A DNA stretch of 64,000 nucleotides from Streptomyces sp. CC228A (GTDB taxonomy: Bacteria; Actinomycetota; Actinomycetes; Streptomycetales; Streptomycetaceae), in the NCBI RefSeq assembly GCF_021390935.1, contig NZ_JAJPUI010000015.1, forward strand, positions 1-64,000, in the 5' to 3' direction. The position numbers and the translations under genes are program-made. Below the pieces are notes generated by a model. That model had not been told where the DNA came from. It saw nothing but the letters and a program-made list of their open reading frames with translations, and ran no database searches. Shown piece by piece: positions 51,001 to 60,378 of this stretch; position 1 is the stretch's first letter; each line of letters begins with the position of its first letter.

Positions 51001-54000
51001 GTCTGGCGAACACCACGACCACGGTGGTCTCCGAGATCGTGACCGTGGACAGCAAGAAGCTGGCCCGCCCCAAGCGGATGATCGCCCCGACCTCCGCCAC
51101 GAGCGCCTCAACGTGCACCGCGACTCCATCGACCAAGGGCTGCCGGGCGCTGGAGTTCGTCTACGCCACCTCAACCACGGCCACAGACCTCGTCTTCGGT
51201 GACTTCGCCGGTCAGGTGAAGGAGATCCGCCTGTGGTCCACGGAGCCCGGCGCGGCTTCGGCCACATCCAAGGCCGTGCAGACGTACGTCTACGACGCAG
51301 CCGGCCGGCTGCGCCAGGCGTGGAATCCGCAGATCAGCCCCGCGCTGAAGACCGAGTACGGCTACGACACAGCGGGCCGGGTCACAGGCCTCACCCCGGC
51401 CGGTGAAATTCCCTGGACATTCACCTATGGCAAGGCGGGCAATGCCGCCACCGCGGGTGACGGCATGCTTCTGAAGGCATCGCGATCCGGTCTGCAGCAA
51501 GGCAGCAAGGACATCGAGTCCGGTACCGCGTCCACCTCGATTGTCTACGACGTTCCGTTGACCGGAACGAACGCCCCCTACAAGATGGGTTCGGCGGATG
51601 TGAAGGCGTGGGGCCAACTGGACTCCCCGACCGACGCAACCGCCGTATTCCCTGCCGACTCGGTTCCTGCGTCGCATGACGGCACGGGGCTGACCGCCGC
51701 CTCGTACGCGCGCGCCACCGTCACGTACATGGGTGTCTCTGGGCGTTCGGTGAACACGGCTACTCCGGGCGGGTACATCTCCACCACGGAGTATGATCGC
51801 TTCGGCAACACCGTCCGCGGGCTGTCGGCCGCGAACCGGTCCGTGGCCCTGGGGCTAAGCGCGGCTGACCGCGCCCTCCAGGCCGAACTGGGCATTGCGC
51901 AACTTCCCACCGCTGAACGTGCGAACCTGCTGTCCAGCACCTCGGTGTACAACGCCGCGGGTTCCCGAGAGCTGGAAGAGTTCGGACCGCTCCGCCGCGT
52001 CGATCTCACTGCGGATCTGAAGTCCGGCACGACAACACTGGTCGCTGCTGGCACCTCGGTCACCGCTCGCAGATGGACGGTCAACGAGTACGACGCAGCT
52101 CGTCCGACCGACGGCACTGCCAAGACGAAGGACCAGATCACCAAGGTCACCACAGGCGCTGAGGTGCGCGAGTACCCCGGCGTCCAGGGTGAGGCCAGGG
52201 AGACTCAGACGGTCTACGACTGGGCGAAGGGCCTGCCTACCCGGACCATCCAAGACCCGGGAGGCCTGGCGATCACGACCATCACCGAGTATGACGCACA
52301 GGGGCGCATCGTCAAGCAGCAACTGCCCGGCGCCACCGGCACGGATGCCGCAACCAGGCTGACAACCTACTGGTCGGCAACAGGTACAGGTGCCTGCCAG
52401 GGGCGCCCGGAGTGGGCTGACCTGGTGTGCTCCACCGGCCCCGCCGGCACCATTACCGGCGGCGGATCAAACCCGGCGCAGCTGCCGACTACCACGACCG
52501 AGTACAGCTGGTGGGGCAGCGCGGCCAAGGTATCCGAGAGCGCGAACGGCGTTACCCGCACGATCACGTCCACCCAGGACAGCGCTGGCCGCACCACCAA
52601 GATGACTGTCACGGGCGGCCTCGGCCAGGCAGTACCAGAGGCGACAACCGAGTACGACCCCGTCACGGGTCGCACCGTCAAGACCGTCTCGCCCACGGGC
52701 GGAACGATCACCAAGGCGTATGACAAGCTCGGGCGTCAGATGTCCTACACCGACGCCGACGGTGGCGTCACCACCACCGAATATGACCTGCTGGACCGTC
52801 CAGTCAAGGTCAGCGACACAGTCCCGTCGACAGTCACCTACACCTACGACCACACGCTCGAGCCGCGAGGCCTGGCCACCAAGACCACCGACTCCATCGC
52901 GGGTGCCTTCCAAGCCACCTACGATGCCGACGGCTCAGTCACCTCGGAGAAGCTTCCTGGTGGGTACACCCTCACGCAGATAGAGGACACCACCGGCAGC
53001 CCGCTGAAGCGCACATACACACGAGACAGCGACGGGACGACCGTCTACTCCGACACCGTCACCCAGTCCGTCCATGGCCAGACCACGGCCCACGCCGGAT
53101 GGTCCGACCAGACTTACGGCTACGACGCCACTGGACGCCTCACCACCGTCGAAGACACCACCGACACGGTCTGCACGCGACGGACCTACGTCTTCGACAG
53201 CCGCGCCAACCGCAAGTCCCTCACCGCGGCCACAGGGATGCCGGGCGCCGACTGCCCCGCGACCGGAGGCACAACTACGAGCCATGCCTATGACAGCGCC
53301 GACCGCCTCGTCGACGCTGGCTACGTCTACGACGGTTTTGGCCGCACTACGGCGGCCCCAGGTAACGGCACGATTGGCTATTACGCCAACGGTCTCGCCT
53401 ACCAGCAGACTGCGAACGGCCAGCGCCAGACCTGGCAGCTTGATGCCGCCCACCGCTTCCGGTCCTGGAAGGTGGAGACGGGCAGTGGCACTTCCTGGAC
53501 GCAACAGCAGTCCAAGATCAACCACTACGACAGCGACGGTGACAACCCACGCTGGATCGTCGAGGACACCACAACCGGTGCGATCGCCCGAAACGTAGCA
53601 TCGAGCTCTGGGGACCTCGGGGCCGTCACCGGCAAGACCGGGGGCACCGTTCTGCAGCTCACGGCTGTCCATGGCGATGTGGCCCTCCAACTCCCGCTGG
53701 ACGTCTCCAAGGCCCCTGTCGCCTTGGACAGCGACGAGTACGGCAACCCTCGCGTGGGTCAAGCCGCGTCCCGCTATGACTGGCTCGGCGCCAAGCAACG
53801 CTCCAGCGAGACTCTTACAGGCCTCACCCTCATGGGCGTGCGCCTCTACAACCCCGCCACGGGCCGCTTCCTCTCCATGGACCCCATCTACGGGGGCAAC
53901 GCCAACGCCTACGGCTACCCCGCCGACCCGATCAACCAGTACGACCTGACAGGTCAGTTCACCGTCTCATGGTGGCGTCCGTGGTGGTCGTCCACCTACT

Positions 54001-54287
54001 GGGTGCGGATCAACCTCAACAAGCGTGAGACCCGCCGGATGGCCTTCGCCGCGGGAGCGGCTGGCGGCATACTCGGCGTCGTCAAGGATTACGTACCTGG
54101 CTACTGGAAGCACGTGGTCAACGCAGCACGTGCCTACTCCTGGTACTTCGCGACCGTTGCTGGTTACGCTGCCGCACGCGGCAGATGCACGACGATCGTC
54201 ACGGGACTCGTTCGTTGGAACGGCTGGCAGTGGCTGCCTGCGCCACCGACGATTTGGTCCCGTGGATGCATTAGAGGAAGGTACTGA
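48063..54287 (+). CDS. Secreted RHS/YD-repeat protein with DNRLRE domain and variable C-terminal tip (polymorphic toxin candidate)
   Basis: 2,074 residues. A long Sec signal peptide (about 1-43, SLSLALAVTLLDGTSSAMA) leads to a beta-rich part with a DNRLRE-type domain (about 320-500, SFITWNTAPVADALVSSAKLSLWNF), fibronectin-like segments (about 600-720) and an RHS shell with many YD repeats (about 1070-1900; YDAAGRLRQAW, YDTAGRVTGL, YDKLGRQMSY). The RHS core ends GVRLYNPATGRFLSMDPIYGG and DPINQYDLTGQ near 1925-1965. The last 110 residues are an unrelated Trp-rich, partly hydrophobic tip (AGAAGGILGVVKDY, ending RGCIRGRY) with no motif I know. AAGGAAT precedes the ATG. A small membrane protein gene follows 2 bases later. 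Confidence 0.88.
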   Translation: MTHIPSLRGHRRTRLRRGYRYIASSLSLALAVTLLDGTSSAMAESRQVSAAPKKGAVTQAADIPSARVAARLSGKRVEALSERTDTSTTWVNKDGSLTTELTAGPTRFQDPATGRWRDVDVELAAAPDGSVVSKAHPRGLKLAGRTGTKATSLKAAQATPATDLVTLGAGDEQITLQWRGGLPAPKLDGTRATYAEAVPAADVVVEATRTGFEQFVEVKAKPAAGFSYTLPLKTKGLKVTQQADGSVLFTDKKSKKSAVMPAPVMWDATVDKASGEHTRRGKVGMKVVQTKGGVDLVITPDAAFLADPATKYPVTVDPSTSSLGNLFDTYVQQGETVDWSADTELDLGNPGTKNADGTYRIARSFITWNTAPVADALVSSAKLSLWNFHSANYSSTAGCTAEPWEVWTANNASTTSRWTNQPAMVTKMATSTETKGNPSCTADGWINADVTNLVQHWANEKWSYSGMGLRASSETTSLQWKRVNSANAASNVPKLTVTYNYRPRTGTKQEAGAPYFSYGGAYVVNSVTPTLRDTFVDANGDKVNGTFQIFDSASNTQVGNVLVSPWVNSGQVASVTVPAGVLTNGKTYKFRTSPYDGTHYNLGWSEWKTFTVDTSAPSAPTGITSTDYPSTAWVKGAGQAGTFNVTPPAADHQWLEWSLDGVTWTKVTTSGASGAKAITVTPPKDGTHTLQVRSVDKADNKSEAIEYTFHAGPGGFVQPSEGERTARRLPLAAEADSAKYDKVSFSWRRSEADPWVQIPAGHVTSDGTPLTAWPVSMTGGKNAPLVWNTTDTVNPDGTVQIKADFTGPGGTGATQPLSAVVDRNATSATSEQVGPGSLNLLTGDYTLSADDASAFGMSLSRTASSRTPDSGDKQEGQVPIFGKEWVSGVVAEATASDYSHIRRISDTAVAVVDSEDNETHFTANAAKTAWIPEVGSESLTLTGSVTSSFTLSDTKGTVTSFTKPDATATTWQVSSTLLNGLANTTTTVVSEIVTVDSKKLARPKRMIAPTSATSASTCTATPSTKGCRALEFVYATSTTATDLVFGDFAGQVKEIRLWSTEPGAASATSKAVQTYVYDAAGRLRQAWNPQISPALKTEYGYDTAGRVTGLTPAGEIPWTFTYGKAGNAATAGDGMLLKASRSGLQQGSKDIESGTASTSIVYDVPLTGTNAPYKMGSADVKAWGQLDSPTDATAVFPADSVPASHDGTGLTAASYARATVTYMGVSGRSVNTATPGGYISTTEYDRFGNTVRGLSAANRSVALGLSAADRALQAELGIAQLPTAERANLLSSTSVYNAAGSRELEEFGPLRRVDLTADLKSGTTTLVAAGTSVTARRWTVNEYDAARPTDGTAKTKDQITKVTTGAEVREYPGVQGEARETQTVYDWAKGLPTRTIQDPGGLAITTITEYDAQGRIVKQQLPGATGTDAATRLTTYWSATGTGACQGRPEWADLVCSTGPAGTITGGGSNPAQLPTTTTEYSWWGSAAKVSESANGVTRTITSTQDSAGRTTKMTVTGGLGQAVPEATTEYDPVTGRTVKTVSPTGGTITKAYDKLGRQMSYTDADGGVTTTEYDLLDRPVKVSDTVPSTVTYTYDHTLEPRGLATKTTDSIAGAFQATYDADGSVTSEKLPGGYTLTQIEDTTGSPLKRTYTRDSDGTTVYSDTVTQSVHGQTTAHAGWSDQTYGYDATGRLTTVEDTTDTVCTRRTYVFDSRANRKSLTAATGMPGADCPATGGTTTSHAYDSADRLVDAGYVYDGFGRTTAAPGNGTIGYYANGLAYQQTANGQRQTWQLDAAHRFRSWKVETGSGTSWTQQQSKINHYDSDGDNPRWIVEDTTTGAIARNVASSSGDLGAVTGKTGGTVLQLTAVHGDVALQLPLDVSKAPVALDSDEYGNPRVGQAASRYDWLGAKQRSSETLTGLTLMGVRLYNPATGRFLSMDPIYGGNANAYGYPADPINQYDLTGQFTVSWWRPWWSSTYWVRINLNKRETRRMAFAAGAAGGILGVVKDYVPGYWKHVVNAARAYSWYFATVAGYAAARGRCTTIVTGLVRWNGWQWLPAPPTIWSRGCIRGRY

Positions 54288-54289
54288 TC

Positions 54290-54463
54290 GTGCTCATCGT
54301 CGAAGTCGGCATGGTCGCCGTCCTCGGCTCCCTGGCCTCGATCTTCGTGGCCCAAGGGGACAACCTGATGGCGCTGGTCTTTGGCGCGGGGGCACTGACG
54401 TTCCTCGCCGACGCGGTGAAACGCGTCTACAACCGGCGTAACTCGGCAGGGTCGAAGCAATGA
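54290..54463 (+). CDS. Small two-helix membrane protein, immunity candidate for the RHS tip
   Basis: 57 residues from GTG 54290, preceded by GAGGAAGG and 2 bases after the RHS stop. Two hydrophobic helices (VGMVAVLGSLASIFVA and LMALVFGAGALTFLADAV) and a basic tail (KRVYNRRNSAGSKQ) are visible. Genes directly after RHS toxins usually encode immunity proteins; a membrane immunity protein would fit a tip that acts on membranes. This is inference from position and topology. Confidence 0.6.
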   Translation: MLIVEVGMVAVLGSLASIFVAQGDNLMALVFGAGALTFLADAVKRVYNRRNSAGSKQ

Positions 54464-54484
54464 TCTAGGACATTGATCCGCTGT

Positions 54485-54517
54485 AGAGGGTCCGTCGGCA
54501 TGGCTGACGGGCCCTCT
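54485..54517 (+). terminator. Terminator after the RHS-immunity pair
   Basis: AGAGGGTCCGTCGGC (54485-54499) pairs with GCTGACGGGCCCTCT (54503-54517) around a 3-base loop with two G-T or mismatched positions. Confidence 0.75.
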
Positions 54518-54546
54518 CCACGCACTGAGGGGGGAGGCCCCGCCTA

Positions 54547-55717
54547 GTGTCTCGTGATTCCGTTGGCGTTACTTGATCCTGTGTGGCAGGGTCGCTTGGT
54601 GTGGAGCTCTCTGTAGAACAGGCCGCCGTGTTGCGGGAGTTGGTAAATAGCCCGGACGTGCCCGCCGACATAGCGACGCGGGGCCGGATCGTGCTGTGGT
54701 CGAGCGAAGGCCGTCGCCGCAAGGACATCGCTGAACTGCTTGGCGTATCCCTGCCGACGGTGGACCGCTGGAAGCGGCGTTATGTCGAGCTCGGACTGGC
54801 TGGGCTGGAAGGCGACCGGCCCGGCGGAGCCCGGGAACAAGTGCCGGCGCGGGTGCGGGCCCGCGTGATCGCGCTGACGCGCATGACGCCGCCGGACGGC
54901 ACCGGCCTTTCGCACTGGTCCACGCGCGAGTTGGCGAAGTACCTGAGGCGGACCGAGAACATCACCGTGTCCTGGCACTACATCGCGCGGATCTGGCGGG
55001 AGGAGAACCTGAAGCCGCACCGCTCCGGCACCTTCAAGCTTTCGAAAGACCCCGCGTTCGCGGCGAAAGTGGCCGATGTGATCGGCTTGTATCTGGCCCC
55101 GCCGGGCGGCGCGGTGGTCCTCTCGATCGATGAGAAGACGCAGATCCAGGCCCTGGACCGGACCCAGCCGGTGCTGCCGGTCGCCTTCGCGGCGAGCGAG
55201 AAGCGCACCGCCGACTACGTCCGGCACGGCACCACAAATCTGTTCGCTGCCCTGAACGTGACCACCGGCGAAGTACTTGGCGAGTGCAAGCCGACCCGGA
55301 ACGGCAAGGACTTCCTGGCCTTCTTGAAGAAGGCGGTGAAGCCGCACGCCGGGAAGGACATCCATGTCGTCCTGGACAACCTCTCCACGCACACCACTCC
55401 GGAGGTCAGGGAGTGGCTGGCCAAGAACCCGCACATCCACTTCCATTTCACCCCCGTCGGCTCCTCGTGGCTGAACCAGATCGAGATCTGGTTCGGAATC
55501 CTGACCCGGCAGTCCATCCGCCGCGGCACGTTCTCCAGCGTCAACGTCCTGATCAAGCAGATCCGTGACTACATCAGCTCCTGGAACGCGACGGCGAAGC
55601 CGTTCACCTGGACCGCGACTGCCGGCGAGGTCCTTGCGAAGGTCAAACTCGTCGCGACCAACGTGAAGAAACTCGTCAATAACAACTCGAACTGACATGA
55701 ACAGGATCACGAGACAC
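54547..55717. mobile_element. IS630-family element of a second type (about 1,171 bp)
   Basis: Inverted ends GTGTCTCGTGAT (54547) and ATCACGAGACAC (ending 55717) are flanked by TA, here within CTAG on both sides (54544-54547 and 55717-55720). One transposase gene is inside. It is not related at element level to the copies at 5926 and 18965. Confidence 0.88.
54583..55695 (+). CDS. IS630-family transposase, second type
   Basis: 370 residues from GTG 54583; a GTG at 54601 is equally possible. N-terminal HTH (RRRKDIAELLGVSLPTVDRWKRRYVELGLAGL), HTH_32-like linker, then DDE domain with LSIDEKTQIQALDR, HVVLDNLSTHTTPEV and SSWLNQIEIWFGIL. The gene is intact. Confidence 0.92.
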   Translation: MAGSLGVELSVEQAAVLRELVNSPDVPADIATRGRIVLWSSEGRRRKDIAELLGVSLPTVDRWKRRYVELGLAGLEGDRPGGAREQVPARVRARVIALTRMTPPDGTGLSHWSTRELAKYLRRTENITVSWHYIARIWREENLKPHRSGTFKLSKDPAFAAKVADVIGLYLAPPGGAVVLSIDEKTQIQALDRTQPVLPVAFAASEKRTADYVRHGTTNLFAALNVTTGEVLGECKPTRNGKDFLAFLKKAVKPHAGKDIHVVLDNLSTHTTPEVREWLAKNPHIHFHFTPVGSSWLNQIEIWFGILTRQSIRRGTFSSVNVLIKQIRDYISSWNATAKPFTWTATAGEVLAKVKLVATNVKKLVNNNSN

Positions 55718-55720
55718 TAG

Positions 55721-57427
55721 AAGACTGCTGAAAATGTTGGGTTCTGGCCTCGCCGCGTCAGCGGCGGGGCCAGACTCGTCTTGTGGTGCAAGGGGAGTGG
55801 GTTGGGGAGACGATCGGGCCGGATGTGTGGGAGACCTGCCGGGAGTTGATCCCGGCTGGGAGTGTCTTCGCGTTCCTGGCCGAGCATCGTGGGCAGCTGT
55901 TTCCCGCGGTGATGTTCGAGGACATGTATCCGTCGGCGAACGGCCGTCCGTCGATGCCTCCGCAGGTCCTGGCCGCGGCGATCACGCTGCAGGCCCTGCA
56001 TGGGATGTCGGACTTCGAGACGGTCCAGGAATTACGCTGTGACCTGCGGTGGAAGGCCGCGTGCGGGCTCGGCTTGCACGATATGGCGTTCGATCCTTCG
56101 CTGCTGGCCTACTTCCGCCGTCGTCTGGCCCGCTCGGCTTGCCCGAACCGGGTCTTCGAGGCGGTGCGCGAGGTCGTGAAGGCCACCGGCGTGCTGAAGG
56201 GAAAGCACCGGCGGGCACTGGACTCCACCGTCCTCGATGACGCGGTGGCCACCCAGGACACCGTCACCCAGCTGATCTCCGCCGTGCGGGCGGTGATCCG
56301 TGAGGTCCCCGGCGCCGGACCTGCCGCGGCCGTGCAGTGCACCGCCCACGACTACAGCGACCCTGGCAAACCGAGGATCGCCTGGAACGACCGGCAGGCC
56401 AGGGCGGACCTGGTGGACGCCCTCGTCGGTGACGCACTGCGGCTGCTGGGCCACCTGCCCGAACAGGAACTCGGCGAGAAGGCCGCGAACGCGGCCGGCC
56501 TGCTGGCCCTGGTCGCAGGCCAGGACGTCGAACCGGCCCAGGAGTCCGACGGCCGTGACGGACGCTGGCGCATCACCCGGGGGACCGCACCCGACCGCGT
56601 GGTTTCCACGGTTGATCCCGAGGCCCGGCACATCCACAAGAACCGGACCCGCCACCAGGAGGGCTTCCGTGCGCATGCCGCGTTCGAGCCCGAGGCGGGA
56701 CTGTTCACCGAGGTCGCTCTCACCGCCGGCAGCGGAGCCGGCAACCACGAGGCCGCCGTCGCCCAAGACCTCCTCGCCGACGAGGACCAGGACCTGACCG
56801 TCCTCGGTGACACCGCCTACGGAACCGGCGAACTCCGCGAAGCCCTCGAAGCCGACGGCCACACCCTCGTGATCAAGCCCCCGCCCCTGCGGCAGGCCAT
56901 CCCCGGCGGCTTCACGACCGACGACTTCCACGTCGACACCCAGGCCGGCCACGTCACCTGCCCGGCCGGCCACACCAAAGCCCTCGGCCGCCCCCTCTCG
57001 GGCGGCAACCGCCAGGCCCAGTTCAAAAAAACTCTGCCTCGATTGCCCTTTGCGCGAACGCTGCACCAGGTCCAAGACCGGACGCGTCTTCAGCGTCCAT
57101 CCCCAGTACGACCTCCTCAAAACCGCCCGGGACCAGGCCGCCACCAGCCAGGAATGGCAGGACGAGTACCGCCGCTGGCGACCACCCGTCGAACGCGCCA
57201 TCGCCTGGCTCGTCGCCAAAGGCAACCGCCGCGTCCCCTACCGAGGCGTCCTCAAGAACAACACCTGGCTCCACAACCGGGCAGCCGCCCTCAACCTCCG
57301 CCGCCTCATCAACCTCGGACTCACCCACACCGGCACCACCTGGACCCTCACCCCCACCACCACATAGACCAAAGGGCCGCCCGGCCTACGGCCGGACAGC
57401 CCCCCCAACAAGATCTTCATCGGCCTT
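55721..57427. mobile_element. IS1182-family element, copy A (1,707 bp, transposase frameshifted)
   Basis: Imperfect ends AAGACTGCTGAAAAT (55721) and ATCTTCATCGGCCTT (ending 57427) are flanked by CTAG on each side (55717-55720 and 57428-57431). It is the same as copy B at 58401-60105 except for one extra A in an A run inside the gene and one extra C in a C run after it. Confidence 0.9.
55783..57367 (+). pseudogene. IS1182-family transposase, copy A, +1 frameshift in an A run
   Basis: Identical to copy B up to NRQAQFK (about residue 418). Here the run is seven A (57025-57031) instead of six, so the frame changes and ends in a scrambled tail at 57435. The correct C-terminal frame continues to 57367 (RERCTRSKTGRVFSVHPQYDLLK onward). 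The lesion could be a mutation or a slippery site used for programmed frameshifting. Confidence 0.88.
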
Positions 57428-57431
57428 CTAG

Positions 57432-58396
57432 ATGAATGAGTCCGATGTCTTCAGTGGTCGTAGGCGATCAGTGATCGCTTGACGGGGGCGTTGGTGGCCC
57501 AGTTGTGCCAGATGCCGGCGGCGAGGGCGAGGAGTCGTTGGCCGGTGCGGGCGAAGACTCCGGCTGGGGTTCTGCCGCCGTGCTGTTCGAGGCTGAGCTG
57601 GCCCTTGAGGGTGTCGATGACGGCTTCGATCCACTGCCGGACCCGGGCGATCTTTCCGTGCCGGGCCGGTTCGTCCTCGCGGTCCGGCCGCACCAGATGA
57701 ACCCCGAGCCGCTCGGAGCAGAACGCTTCGAACTCCTTCCCGGCGAAGCCCTTGTCGGCGAGGATCACCTGTCCTTGGCGGACGAGGTGGTGGTCGCGTT
57801 CGAGTAGCGCGGCCATCACCTCCCGTTCGCCGATCTTGGGGTTGGCCAGGCACCAGGTGACGGGCATGCCTTCGGCGGTGGTGACCAGGTAGAGGCGGAA
57901 GCCCCAGAAGAAGCGGGAGTGGCTGCGGCAGTAGCCGTACCCGCAGTGTCCGGCCAGGTCGGAGCGTTTGACGGTCTCGCGGGAGGCCGCGCAGGGCAGC
58001 GGGGTGGAGTCGATCAGCCGCAGGTCGTCGTTCCAGGTCGGCACCTGCCGGGCCAGTGCCTCGATCACGCGGCTGATCAGGGGCCTGCGGCGTTGAGGCG
58101 CTTGTTGTAGGCGGACTGCTGGGGCAGGTAGCGGAACAGGTGGCCGAGGCGGGCGTGGGCGAAGCGGATCCAGTGCCGGGCCGAGGGAGAACCGAGCAGG
58201 ACCTGGGCGACCGCCAGGCACAGCAGTTCGGCGTCCGTCAGTTTCGGGGGTCGCCCGATCCGGCGACAAGGCGCCACATGGTCGTCGATGAACACGTACA
58301 GTGCCGCCAGAAGGGCGTCCAGGTTTGTCTTCACACACTGACCAACGGGCGCCCTTCGCCATGGTCGCGACCAGCACGAACATCGGACTCATTCAT
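57432..58396. mobile_element. IS982-family element between two IS1182 copies
   Basis: Ends ATGAATGAGTCCGATG (57432) and CATCGGACTCATTCAT (ending 58396) are perfect inverted repeats of 16 bases, flanked by CTAG on each side (57428-57431, 58397-58400). It contains one minus-strand transposase gene with a frameshift. Confidence 0.9.
57451..58334 (-). pseudogene. IS982-family transposase, frameshifted
   Basis: The 5' part from ATG 58334 (MKTNLDALLAALYVFIDDHV, LPQQSAYNKRLNAAGP) stops at TGA near 58077. The rest continues in another frame: ISRVIEALARQVPTWNDDLRLIDSTP, GYGYCRSHSRFFWGFRLYLV, ILADKGFAGKEFE, IEAVIDTLKGQLSLEQHGGR to 57451. One missing C in the run at about 58080-58083 accounts for the break. 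The candidate DDE residues are all present across the two frames. Confidence 0.88.
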
Positions 58397-58400
58397 CTAG

Positions 58401-60105
58401 AAGACTGCTGAAAATGTTGGGTTCTGGCCTCGCCGCGTCAGCGGCGGGGCCAGACTCGTCTTGTGGTGCAAGGGGAGTGGGTTGGGGAGACGATCGGGCC
58501 GGATGTGTGGGAGACCTGCCGGGAGTTGATCCCGGCTGGGAGTGTCTTCGCGTTCCTGGCCGAGCATCGTGGGCAGCTGTTTCCCGCGGTGATGTTCGAG
58601 GACATGTATCCGTCGGCGAACGGCCGTCCGTCGATGCCTCCGCAGGTCCTGGCCGCGGCGATCACGCTGCAGGCCCTGCATGGGATGTCGGACTTCGAGA
58701 CGGTCCAGGAATTACGCTGTGACCTGCGGTGGAAGGCCGCGTGCGGGCTCGGCTTGCACGATATGGCGTTCGATCCTTCGCTGCTGGCCTACTTCCGCCG
58801 TCGTCTGGCCCGCTCGGCTTGCCCGAACCGGGTCTTCGAGGCGGTGCGCGAGGTCGTGAAGGCCACCGGCGTGCTGAAGGGAAAGCACCGGCGGGCACTG
58901 GACTCCACCGTCCTCGATGACGCGGTGGCCACCCAGGACACCGTCACCCAGCTGATCTCCGCCGTGCGGGCGGTGATCCGTGAGGTCCCCGGCGCCGGAC
59001 CTGCCGCGGCCGTGCAGTGCACCGCCCACGACTACAGCGACCCTGGCAAACCGAGGATCGCCTGGAACGACCGGCAGGCCAGGGCGGACCTGGTGGACGC
59101 CCTCGTCGGTGACGCACTGCGGCTGCTGGGCCACCTGCCCGAACAGGAACTCGGCGAGAAGGCCGCGAACGCGGCCGGCCTGCTGGCCCTGGTCGCAGGC
59201 CAGGACGTCGAACCGGCCCAGGAGTCCGACGGCCGTGACGGACGCTGGCGCATCACCCGGGGGACCGCACCCGACCGCGTGGTTTCCACGGTTGATCCCG
59301 AGGCCCGGCACATCCACAAGAACCGGACCCGCCACCAGGAGGGCTTCCGTGCGCATGCCGCGTTCGAGCCCGAGGCGGGACTGTTCACCGAGGTCGCTCT
59401 CACCGCCGGCAGCGGAGCCGGCAACCACGAGGCCGCCGTCGCCCAAGACCTCCTCGCCGACGAGGACCAGGACCTGACCGTCCTCGGTGACACCGCCTAC
59501 GGAACCGGCGAACTCCGCGAAGCCCTCGAAGCCGACGGCCACACCCTCGTGATCAAGCCCCCGCCCCTGCGGCAGGCCATCCCCGGCGGCTTCACGACCG
59601 ACGACTTCCACGTCGACACCCAGGCCGGCCACGTCACCTGCCCGGCCGGCCACACCAAAGCCCTCGGCCGCCCCCTCTCGGGCGGCAACCGCCAGGCCCA
59701 GTTCAAAAAACTCTGCCTCGATTGCCCTTTGCGCGAACGCTGCACCAGGTCCAAGACCGGACGCGTCTTCAGCGTCCATCCCCAGTACGACCTCCTCAAA
59801 ACCGCCCGGGACCAGGCCGCCACCAGCCAGGAATGGCAGGACGAGTACCGCCGCTGGCGACCACCCGTCGAACGCGCCATCGCCTGGCTCGTCGCCAAAG
59901 GCAACCGCCGCGTCCCCTACCGAGGCGTCCTCAAGAACAACACCTGGCTCCACAACCGGGCAGCCGCCCTCAACCTCCGCCGCCTCATCAACCTCGGACT
60001 CACCCACACCGGCACCACCTGGACCCTCACCCCCACCACCACATAGACCAAAGGGCCGCCCGGCCTACGGCCGGACAGCCCCCCAACAAGATCTTCATCG
60101 GCCTT
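58401..60105. mobile_element. IS1182-family element, copy B (1,705 bp, intact)
   Basis: Same ends as copy A, flanked by CTAG at 58397-58400 and 60106-60109. It carries an uninterrupted transposase gene and may be the active source. Confidence 0.92.
58463..60046 (+). CDS. IS1182-family transposase, copy B
   Basis: 527 residues. DUF772-type N-terminus (FEDMYPSANGRPSMPPQVLAAAITLQALHGMSDFETVQEL), DSTVLDDAV with a candidate catalytic Asp, VLGDTAYGTGELREAL, a CxxC-rich segment (LCLDCPLRERCTRSK) and a C-terminal VERAIAWLVAKGNRRVPYRG. GGAG lies inside the gene start region; the GTG or ATG start near 58463 is taken from the frame. Intact counterpart of the broken copy A. Confidence 0.92.
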   Translation: MVQGEWVGETIGPDVWETCRELIPAGSVFAFLAEHRGQLFPAVMFEDMYPSANGRPSMPPQVLAAAITLQALHGMSDFETVQELRCDLRWKAACGLGLHDMAFDPSLLAYFRRRLARSACPNRVFEAVREVVKATGVLKGKHRRALDSTVLDDAVATQDTVTQLISAVRAVIREVPGAGPAAAVQCTAHDYSDPGKPRIAWNDRQARADLVDALVGDALRLLGHLPEQELGEKAANAAGLLALVAGQDVEPAQESDGRDGRWRITRGTAPDRVVSTVDPEARHIHKNRTRHQEGFRAHAAFEPEAGLFTEVALTAGSGAGNHEAAVAQDLLADEDQDLTVLGDTAYGTGELREALEADGHTLVIKPPPLRQAIPGGFTTDDFHVDTQAGHVTCPAGHTKALGRPLSGGNRQAQFKKLCLDCPLRERCTRSKTGRVFSVHPQYDLLKTARDQAATSQEWQDEYRRWRPPVERAIAWLVAKGNRRVPYRGVLKNNTWLHNRAAALNLRRLINLGLTHTGTTWTLTPTTT

Positions 60106-60378
60106 CTAGCTGGGAATGGTGGCCGCCCGGTCCTCCAGAGCGCTCACAACCAGAGGGCCGTTCACCGGCAGGTCCACGGAAGGGTGCTCCAGGGCGAACC
60201 TCAGGACCTCATCCGGCTTGGTGCCGCAGCGCGCGGCAAGCAGCGCGGACTCGGTCCAGTTGCAAGGGCATCGCCACCCGATAGTCGGCACCGCGCTGAC
60301 AGTCCGGTGTTTCCGCGGGAAACGCCGGACCACCTCTCCAGGCTCCGGCGGGAACTTCAGCGCTGCCGTTTCGACCAA
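60106..60378 (-). pseudogene. 3'-truncated unknown gene ending at the IS border
   Basis: A 90-codon minus-strand frame (KFPPEPGEVVRRFPRKHRT, ALLAARCGTKPDEVLRFALEHPSVDLPVNGPLVVSALEDR) whose stop TAG is supplied by the CTAG of the IS1182 border. It contains no domain I know; it was probably longer before insertion. Only a weak TTG start is visible. Confidence 0.45.
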
